From Thermoleophilaceae bacterium (lineage in GTDB: Bacteria; Actinomycetota; Thermoleophilia; Solirubrobacterales; Thermoleophilaceae), in the NCBI GenBank assembly GCA_013696905.1, contig JACCXP010000339.1:1-5131 (forward strand): DNA of 5,131 bases, given 5' to 3'. The notes beneath the pieces were generated by a model, which searched no databases, had not been told where the DNA came from, and worked only from the letters and a program-made list of their open reading frames with translations. This document shows positions 1 to 5,131 of this stretch, piece after piece. Position numbers and translations under genes: made by a program. How positions within the stretch are numbered: position 1 is the first letter of the stretch; every line of letters begins with the position of its first letter.

Positions 1-83
1 TTACCGATCCGCAGCGCCGCGCCCGGCGGCGCGCGCGGCGCGAGATCGCCCGCGGCACGGGGCCGAGCGGGCTGCGGGCCTAG
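1..83 (+). CDS. 3' end of the upstream gene, possibly mreD (partial)
   Basis: A frame that is open from the left edge ends at a TAG at 81..83. It encodes about 26 residues that are strikingly arginine-rich (for example RRARRRARRE) and then finish GPSGLRA. This would suit the cytoplasmic C-terminal tail of a membrane protein. The stop lies 10 bases before the start of the PBP2 gene and overlaps that gene's likely ribosome binding site, which is the normal arrangement inside an operon. In rod-shape operons the gene just before mrdA is commonly mreD, so MreD is the best guess, but nothing in these few residues identifies it. All three forward frames are open across this short GC-rich stretch, so even the choice of frame rests on the well-placed stop. 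It could also be non-coding spacer. Confidence 0.4.
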   Translation, partial: TDPQRRARRRARREIARGTGPSGLRA

Positions 84-86
84 GTG
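82..86 (+). promoter_or_regulatory. Ribosome binding site of mrdA
   Basis: AGGTG lies 7 bases before the ATG at 94 and overlaps the TAG stop of the preceding frame. This supports that ATG as the start and suggests translation is coupled to the upstream gene. No other ATG, GTG or TTG in this frame occurs between the left edge and 94. Confidence 0.55.
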
Positions 87-93
87 TAGCTCG

Positions 94-1965
94 ATGTACC
101 TCGATGACCGCCGCCCCACGATCACCCCGCAGCTCGCGCGGCGGGTGGCGATCATGGGCGGGCTCGCCGTTGTCGTGCTCGGGATCGTCTTCTTCCGGCT
201 CTGGTACCTGCAGGTGCTCTCGGGCGAGCGCTACGTCGCCGAGGCGAACAACAACCGCGTGCGCGAGATCAAGGTGGCCGCCCCGCGCGGGGAGATCGTC
301 GATCGCAACGGGCGCACGCTCGTAGACAACCGGATGGGTCTCGCGGTGAGGATCACGCCGAACGACCTCCCGCGCGAGCAGGAGAAGAAGACGCGCCTCT
401 ACAACCGCCTCGCGGAGCTGCTCGACATGCAGGAGCGCGAGATCCGCAGCAGCGTGCGCGAGCAGCTGCGCGCGCTTCCCTTCTCGGCCGCGACCGTCAA
501 GCAGGACGTCGGACTGCCGCTCGTGCAGTACATAGAGGAGAACCAGAAGGCCTTTCCCGGCGTGACCACAGAGAAGGTCTTCCTGCGCTCCTACCCGCAC
601 GACGAGGTCGGCGCCCACCTCTTCGGCACGGTCGGCGAGGTGAGCGCCGAGCAGCTGCGGGACAAGCGCTACCGCGAGGTCGAGCAGGGCGACCGGATCG
701 GCCAGTCGGGCATCGAGTCGACCTACGACCGCTTCCTGCGCGGCGTCAACGGCGCGACCAAGGTGCAGGTCGACGCGACGGGCTCGCTCACCCCGCGCCA
801 GCTTCCGCGCCAGGAGCCCGTGCCCGGCCGCCAGCTACGCCTTTCGCTCGACCTCAACGTGCAGCAGACGGGGCACGAGGCGCTCGGCGCGCGCAAGGGC
901 GCCTTTGTCGTGATGGACGTGAAGAGCGGTCAGGTGCACGCGCTCGGCTCGTCGCCGTCCTTCGATCCGAATCGCTACGTCAAGCGCATCCGCGACTCCG
1001 ACTATCGCCGTCTCACCTCCAAGGCGCTCGGCGAGCCGCTGCTCAACCGCGCCGTGCAGGGCGACTATCCGGCCGGATCGACGTTCAAGCTCGTCAGCTC
1101 GGTCGCCGCGCTCGAGGGAGGCCTGATCGAGCCCGGGACGACTGTCTTCGACCCCGGCGTGATCAGCGTCGGCGGACGCGACTGGCAGAACGCGCGCAAG
1201 GCGGCCAACGGCCCCGTCGACATGCGCCAGGCGCTCGAGGTGTCTAGCGACGTCTACTACTACCGCCTCGGCCAGGCGGCCAACGCGACCGGCGACGGGC
1301 GCCTGCTCCAGCGCTGGGCGGGCCGGCTCGGGATCGGGCGCGCTTCGGGGATCGACCTGCCGGCCGAGCTGCCGGGGGTGGTGCCGAGCCCCGAGTGGCG
1401 CGACCGCCTCTTCAAGGAGCGCAAGACCGACCGGCCGTGGTCCGTCGGCGACAACATGAACCTGTCGGTCGGCCAGGGGGACCTGTCCACCAACCCGCTC
1501 CAGATGGCCGTCGCCTACGCCGCGGTCGCGAACGGCGGCTGGGTCGTGCGCCCGCGGCTCGGCATGCGCGTCGAGGACGGCCAGTCGCGGCCCGTACAGG
1601 AGCTGAAGCCTCCGGCGCGGCGTCGGGTGAACGTCTCGGCGGAGCACCGACAGGTGATCCTCGACGGCCTGCGTCGGGCGGCGAGCGGGCCGCGCGGGAC
1701 CTCGACCGACGTCTTCAAGGACTTTCCGATCCAGATCGCCGGCAAGACCGGCACCGCCGAGAAGGGCCTCGCGCGGGCGGACCAGGCGTGGTACATCGCA
1801 CTTGCCCCATATCCCGACCCGCAGTACGTCGTGGCCGTGACGCTCGAGGAGGGCGGCTTCGGCGCCGAGACCGCGGCCCCGGCGGCACGGCGCATCCTGG
1901 CCTCGCTGTTCGGCGTCGTCGGCGACGAGCGCAAGGTGGTCAGGGGCTCGAGTCAGACGAACTGA
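94..1965 (+). CDS. mrdA: Penicillin-binding protein 2 (class B transpeptidase of the elongasome)
   Basis: This 623-residue protein is a peptidoglycan D,D-transpeptidase that cross-links stem peptides of new glycan strands during cell elongation, acting outside the cytoplasmic membrane with RodA as polymerase partner. A short cytoplasmic N-terminus precedes one membrane anchor at about residues 18-34. The pedestal/dimerisation domain follows at about 60-240, with RGEIVDRNG at 65-73, HLFGTVGEVS near 175-184 and GQSGIESTYD at 203-212. The transpeptidase domain carries all three penicilloyl-serine motifs: STFK with catalytic Ser329 and Lys332, SSD at 384-386 (SxD in place of SxN, as is usual in PBP2), and KTGT at 551-554. 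The SVGQG signature sits at 458-462. Length and domain order match the family and no residue appears missing. The ATG start is supported by an AGGTG site 7 bases upstream. It is probably co-transcribed with rodA, 26 bases downstream. FtsI and SpoVD are related alternatives, but the rodA neighbour favours PBP2. Confidence 0.95.
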   Translation: MYLDDRRPTITPQLARRVAIMGGLAVVVLGIVFFRLWYLQVLSGERYVAEANNNRVREIKVAAPRGEIVDRNGRTLVDNRMGLAVRITPNDLPREQEKKTRLYNRLAELLDMQEREIRSSVREQLRALPFSAATVKQDVGLPLVQYIEENQKAFPGVTTEKVFLRSYPHDEVGAHLFGTVGEVSAEQLRDKRYREVEQGDRIGQSGIESTYDRFLRGVNGATKVQVDATGSLTPRQLPRQEPVPGRQLRLSLDLNVQQTGHEALGARKGAFVVMDVKSGQVHALGSSPSFDPNRYVKRIRDSDYRRLTSKALGEPLLNRAVQGDYPAGSTFKLVSSVAALEGGLIEPGTTVFDPGVISVGGRDWQNARKAANGPVDMRQALEVSSDVYYYRLGQAANATGDGRLLQRWAGRLGIGRASGIDLPAELPGVVPSPEWRDRLFKERKTDRPWSVGDNMNLSVGQGDLSTNPLQMAVAYAAVANGGWVVRPRLGMRVEDGQSRPVQELKPPARRRVNVSAEHRQVILDGLRRAASGPRGTSTDVFKDFPIQIAGKTGTAEKGLARADQAWYIALAPYPDPQYVVAVTLEEGGFGAETAAPAARRILASLFGVVGDERKVVRGSSQTN

Positions 1966-1978
1966 CCGGACGCTGGCT

Positions 1979-1982
1979 AGGG
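1979..1982 (+). promoter_or_regulatory. Likely ribosome binding site of rodA
   Basis: AGGG lies 9 bases before the ATG at 1992, within the 26-base gap after mrdA. It is a modest match to the anti-Shine-Dalgarno sequence, but it favours this ATG over the in-frame TTG at 1983, which it abuts. The gap contains no hairpin or T-tract that would suggest a terminator. Confidence 0.4.
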
Positions 1983-1991
1983 TTGTGTGGG

Positions 1992-3182
1992 ATGCAGTCG
2001 GCCGTAATCGACAGCCCGGCACGGGAGCCTGTCGACGCACGCGCTCGCCTTCCCCGGCTCGACCCGCTGCTGCTGCTCGCCGTGATCGGCCTGGTCGCGT
2101 GCTCGATCTACACGATCTGGACCGCCACCGAAGGAGACGTCGAGGGCAGCCCGTATCACTACGTCATCCGCCAGTCGATCTACGCGGCGGTGGGATTCGC
2201 TCTGATGCTGGCGGCGGCGACCTTCGACTACTCACGATTGCGCGAGCTCAAGATGGGCGTGTACGCCGGCATGATCGGCTCGATCGGGCTGGTCTTCCTG
2301 GTCGCGACGGCGACGCGTGGCTCGAAGCGCTGGATCGAGCTGCCGTTCTTTCGTTTTCAGCCCTCCGAGCTCGGCAAGGTGCTCTTGATCGTCGCCCTGG
2401 CAGGCTTCGTGGTCGACCGCTCACGGCGGCTCGAGGAGCGCGACACCACCAGTCGCATCATGCTGCTTGCGCTCGTCCCGGCGATGCTGGTCGTCGCCCA
2501 GCCGGACCTCGGCACCGGGCTCGTGTACGTCGCGATCGCGCTCGCGCTGCTGTTCGTGGCGGGCACGAGGTGGACCCACTTCGCGGCTCTCGGCGGGCTC
2601 GGCGCCGTGGCCGTCGCGCTCGTGCTGGTGGCGGCCCCGGCCGTGGGGGTGGACGTGCTCAAGCCCTACCAGGTCGATCGCTTGACCGCCTTCGTCGATC
2701 GGGGCGACGATCCGCAGGGCCAGGGCTATCAGCTCGAGCAGTCGGTCACGGCGATCGGGTCGGGTCGCCGGACCGGCCGCGGCGCCGATGGCGCGACGCA
2801 GACGAAGCTCGACTTCCTGCCCGAGCACCACACCGACTTCATCTTCTCGGTCGTCGGCGAGACGTTCGGCTTCCTCGGGGCGGCCTTCGTGCTCGGCCTG
2901 TACGCGCTCTTGATCTGGCGGGCGCTGCACATCCTGACCATCGCCAAGAACCTCTACGGCGCGCTGATCGCCGGCGGCGTCGTGGCGATGCTGATCTTCC
3001 AGATCTTCGTGAACGTGGGCATGACGATCGGAATCATGCCGATCACCGGCGTGACGCTTCCGCTGATGAGCTTTGGCGGCTCGTCGGTGATCGTCACCTT
3101 CTTGGCCATCGGCCTCCTTCAGTCGATCCACGCGCAAGCGCGCGAGATCGCAGAGGTCAAGGGCCGTCAACTAATCGCATGA
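1992..3182 (+). CDS. rodA: RodA, SEDS-family peptidoglycan glycosyltransferase
   Basis: This 396-residue polytopic membrane protein should polymerise lipid II into glycan strands during elongation, paired with PBP2 encoded just upstream. After a cytoplasmic leader of about 22 residues, the first membrane segment begins near residue 25, and hydrophobic segments recur to the end as in the ten-helix SEDS fold. Family landmarks are in order: KRW with Trp114, QPSELGK from 123, QPDLGTG at 170-176, a large extracytoplasmic loop with DPQGQGYQ, FLPEHHTDFIF with Asp282, and TGVTLPLMSFGGSS near 352-365. Trp114 and Asp282 correspond, by motif, to residues shown to be essential in characterised RodA proteins. 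An oddity is GSGRRTGRG at 256-264, where the family normally has GSGG followed by a hydrophobic residue. The ATG is chosen over TTG at 1983 because of the AGGG site. FtsW is the main alternative, but the PBP2 partner and the HTDFIF motif context favour RodA. Confidence 0.93.
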   Translation: MQSAVIDSPAREPVDARARLPRLDPLLLLAVIGLVACSIYTIWTATEGDVEGSPYHYVIRQSIYAAVGFALMLAAATFDYSRLRELKMGVYAGMIGSIGLVFLVATATRGSKRWIELPFFRFQPSELGKVLLIVALAGFVVDRSRRLEERDTTSRIMLLALVPAMLVVAQPDLGTGLVYVAIALALLFVAGTRWTHFAALGGLGAVAVALVLVAAPAVGVDVLKPYQVDRLTAFVDRGDDPQGQGYQLEQSVTAIGSGRRTGRGADGATQTKLDFLPEHHTDFIFSVVGETFGFLGAAFVLGLYALLIWRALHILTIAKNLYGALIAGGVVAMLIFQIFVNVGMTIGIMPITGVTLPLMSFGGSSVIVTFLAIGLLQSIHAQAREIAEVKGRQLIA

Positions 3183-3186
3183 GAGG
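3181..3186 (+). promoter_or_regulatory. Ribosome binding site of the RNase E/G gene
   Basis: GAGAGG overlaps the last two bases of the rodA stop (TGA at 3180..3182) and ends 5 bases before the TTG at 3192. It decides the start: between the rodA stop and this TTG there is no other initiation codon in the frame, and the residues that follow match the usual N-terminus of RNase E/G proteins. Translation is probably coupled to that of rodA. Confidence 0.6.
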
Positions 3187-3191
3187 CCTCA

Positions 3192-5131
3192 TTGAAAAAG
3201 CAAGTGCTCGTCTCGGTCGACCGAGGCGAAACCAGAGTCGCGATCCTCGAGGGGGAGGCAGACGCCGCCGCCGGCGGATCGAAGCAGGACCGGCCCGCCG
3301 CTAGGGCCAAGGACGGCGGCCGCGGTCGCCCGCGCGGGGGATCTCCCGGCGCCGGGTGGCGCGTCGCCGAGCTGTACATCGAGCGTCGCGGCAAGCGCTC
3401 GATCGTCGGCAACATCTACAAGGGCAAGGTGGACAACGTCCTGCCCGGCCTCGAGGCCGCCTTCGTCGACATCGGGCTCGACAAGAACGGCTTCCTGCAC
3501 GTCGACGACATCGTCATGCCCGGTGTCGAGGTCCAGCGCCGCGGGCGCACCGGCGGCAAGGGCCAGAAGATCGCGGAGCTCCTGAAGCCGGGCCAGGAGA
3601 TCCTGGTCCAGGTGTCCAAGGACCCGCTGAAGACAAAGGGGGCCCGCCTGTCGATGCAGATCTCGATCGCCGGGCGCTACCTCGTCTACGTCCCCCAGGG
3701 GGAGGGCGTCGGTGTCTCGCGCCGGCTCGACGACAAGGAGCGCGACCGCCTGCGCAAGGAGACCAAGAAGCTCGAGCTGAACGGCGGTGGGGCGATCATC
3801 CGCACCGCCGCGAGCGGCGCGACGCGCGAGGACTTCGACCGCGAGACGAAGTACCTCTTCAAGCTCTACGAGGTGATGCAGAAGCGCACGCAGGAGACGC
3901 CCGCGCCGGGCATGGTCTTCCAGGAGGCGGACCTGTCGGTGCGCGTCGTGCGAGACATCTTCTCAGCGCACTTCGAGCGCGCGATCGTCGACGACGAGAA
4001 GCAGCACCACCGGCTGGTCTCCTTCTTCACGCGCACGGCGCCCGAGCTGCTCGAGCGCGTGGACCTCTACGACGAGTCCGAGTCCCTGTTCGAGCGCTAC
4101 GGCATCGACCGGGCGATCGAGTCGACGCTCAACCGGCGCGTCGACCTGCCGTCGGGCGGCTACCTGATGATCGACTACGCCGAGGCGCTGACCGTGATCG
4201 ACGTCAACTCCGGGTCCTTCATCGGGCGCGGCAAGGGCGCACGGCTCGAGGACACGATCACGAGGACGAACCTCGAGGCCGCCGAGGAGGTCGTCCGCCA
4301 GCTTCGCCTGCGCGACATCGGCGGGATCATCGTGATCGACTTCATCGACATGTCGCGGGCTCGCAACCGTGACGCGGTGCTGAAGATCCTGCGCGCGACG
4401 CTCGACGAGGACCGCACGAAGACCTACGTGATGGAGATCTCGCCGCTCGGCCTGGTCGAGATGACGCGCCAGAACGTGACCGACGGCGTGCGCGAGATCC
4501 TGACCAAGACCTGCCCGACCTGCGACGGCGAGGGGGTGGTGCTGTCCGAGGAGACGGTGGCGATCGACGTGGAGCGACGGCTGCGAGACCTCGTCGCGGA
4601 GCACCCAGAGCCGGAGGCGTTCCTGATCCAGGTGCACCCGCGCGTCACCGCCCAGCTCGTCAACGGGCCCGGGCGCCCGCTGCACGAGCTCGAGCGAACG
4701 GTCGGCAAGCGGTTCCATTTCGAGGGCTCCGAGGGGCTTCCGCTCGAGTACTTCGGAGTGCTGCTCGAGGGATCGCGCGAGGAGGTCGAGCAGCGCGCGC
4801 TGCCGTTCCGCGAGGGCGAGGAGGTGCTCGTCAAGATCGAGGAGCCGCACATGTACAACGAGGACGATGCCGTCGCGAAGGTCGACGGCTACGTGATCTC
4901 TGTGACGGGCGCCGGGCGCTTCATCGGCGATCAGCGTCTCGTGCGGATCGAGAAGGTCGGTCGCACGGCGGCGTCGGCGTCGGTCGTCGGCGCCTCGAAC
5001 GGCGCCTCCGAGGATCCGGATGCCGAGCTGGGTGCGCCTTCTGAGGACGAGGAGTCAGAGGACTCCCGGCCGAGGCGGCGGCGGGGTCGCCGCGGCGGCG
5101 CGCGGCGGCGCGGCAAGGAGCCGGCCGACGC
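3192..5131 (+). CDS. rng: Ribonuclease E/G family endoribonuclease (3' end outside the window)
   Basis: This single-strand-specific endoribonuclease acts in rRNA maturation and mRNA turnover. It starts at TTG, 9 bases after the rodA stop in the same frame, and 646 codons are open to the right edge. The N-terminus KKQVLVSVDRGETRVAILE (2-20) is family-like, but a 30-35 residue Ala/Gly/Arg-rich insertion (about 21-55) separates it from WRVAELYIERR and IVGNIYKGKVDNVLPG of the S1-type domain. Arg204-Thr205 match the 5'-phosphate sensor. The DNase I-like catalytic core has IDVNSG with Asp337 and Asn339, and VIDFIDM with Asp383, the metal-binding pair. CPTC at 441-444 supplies the Zn-link cysteines used in dimerisation. 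A TRAM/OB-like segment follows at about 538-592 (VKIEEPH, VDGYVISV, GAGRFIGD). The tail is acidic (about 607-624), then arginine-rich (626-640). It is already longer than E. coli RNase G (about 490 residues) and resembles RNase E in having a charged tail, so rng versus rne is unsettled. Confidence 0.93.
   Translation, partial: MKKQVLVSVDRGETRVAILEGEADAAAGGSKQDRPAARAKDGGRGRPRGGSPGAGWRVAELYIERRGKRSIVGNIYKGKVDNVLPGLEAAFVDIGLDKNGFLHVDDIVMPGVEVQRRGRTGGKGQKIAELLKPGQEILVQVSKDPLKTKGARLSMQISIAGRYLVYVPQGEGVGVSRRLDDKERDRLRKETKKLELNGGGAIIRTAASGATREDFDRETKYLFKLYEVMQKRTQETPAPGMVFQEADLSVRVVRDIFSAHFERAIVDDEKQHHRLVSFFTRTAPELLERVDLYDESESLFERYGIDRAIESTLNRRVDLPSGGYLMIDYAEALTVIDVNSGSFIGRGKGARLEDTITRTNLEAAEEVVRQLRLRDIGGIIVIDFIDMSRARNRDAVLKILRATLDEDRTKTYVMEISPLGLVEMTRQNVTDGVREILTKTCPTCDGEGVVLSEETVAIDVERRLRDLVAEHPEPEAFLIQVHPRVTAQLVNGPGRPLHELERTVGKRFHFEGSEGLPLEYFGVLLEGSREEVEQRALPFREGEEVLVKIEEPHMYNEDDAVAKVDGYVISVTGAGRFIGDQRLVRIEKVGRTAASASVVGASNGASEDPDAELGAPSEDEESEDSRPRRRRGRRGGARRRGKEPAD

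Noticed and set aside
1243..1251. SSD instead of the textbook SxN motif in the PBP2 transpeptidase domain
   Set aside because: SxD is the usual form of this motif in PBP2-type class B enzymes, so it is not a missing or altered catalytic residue.
1966..1991. Possible promoter or terminator between mrdA and rodA
   Set aside because: The gap is only 26 bases, with no stem-loop plus T-run and no convincing -35/-10 pair. Only a modest ribosome binding site is visible.
835..2040. Long minus-strand open frame (401 codons) opposite mrdA and the start of rodA
   Set aside because: It lies antisense to clearly recognisable PBP2 and RodA coding sequence, its product is Arg/Ala/His/Asp-rich with no family motif, and such antisense frames are expected in GC-rich DNA with strong third-position bias.
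2421..3170. Minus-strand open frame (249 codons) opposite rodA
   Set aside because: The product is a highly charged Arg/Asp/His/Glu-rich sequence that mirrors the hydrophobic codons of RodA on the other strand. It has no recognisable domain and is best explained as a shadow.
3179..3304. ATGA overlap at the end of rodA suggesting a coupled start at ATG 3179
   Set aside because: The resulting frame gives Arg-rich sequence without homology and is out of frame with the RNase, whose family-like N-terminus begins at TTG 3192 with its own GAGAGG site.
3356..4372. Plus-strand open frame (338 codons) starting with ATG inside the RNase E/G gene
   Set aside because: It is a +2 shadow rich in Arg, Gly, Ala and Pro. 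The true frame here carries the S1, 5'-sensor and catalytic motifs of RNase E/G without interruption.
3963..4850. Minus-strand open frame (295 codons) opposite the RNase E/G gene
   Set aside because: It is antisense to the catalytic core of the RNase, including both catalytic Asp codons, and is Leu/Arg/Asp/His-rich without motifs.

Overview
This GC-rich window holds an ordinary but informative stretch of a rod-shape / cell-elongation operon, with every gene on the + strand and almost no intergenic DNA. In order: the last codons of an upstream gene (probably mreD, from position only), a class B penicillin-binding protein 2 (mrdA, 94..1965), the SEDS glycosyltransferase RodA (1992..3182), and a ribonuclease E/G family endoribonuclease (3192..beyond 5131, cut by the window edge). 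The gaps are 10, 26 and 9 bases. No promoter or terminator is visible between genes, so they are probably co-transcribed from a promoter upstream of the window.

PBP2 and RodA are the transpeptidase and glycan polymerase halves of the elongasome. RodA polymerises lipid II into glycan strands on the outer face of the membrane and PBP2 cross-links them, under the guidance of MreB/MreC/MreD. The RNase E/G gene next to this cluster repeats an association known from other bacteria (E. coli rng/cafA lies just downstream of mreBCD). It need not mean a shared function. The ribonuclease starts at a TTG codon and runs off the right edge, so an ATG-only or complete-ORF search would miss the largest gene fragment here. 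Its reading frame is nonetheless continuous and carries all the family's key residues.

The organism is probably a high-GC actinomycete-grade bacterium. Gene order, GC content and protein style (Arg/Ala/Gly-rich linkers, a TTG start) suggest a Thermoleophilia/Solirubrobacterales-type member of Actinomycetota, but that is an inference without any database comparison.

I see no mobile element, CRISPR array, RNA gene or clearly new system. The points worth a second look are an approximately 33-residue low-complexity insertion inside the N-terminal S1-type region of the RNase, its acidic-then-arginine-rich tail, and an unusual Arg-Arg replacement in the otherwise very conserved GSGG-type loop of RodA.
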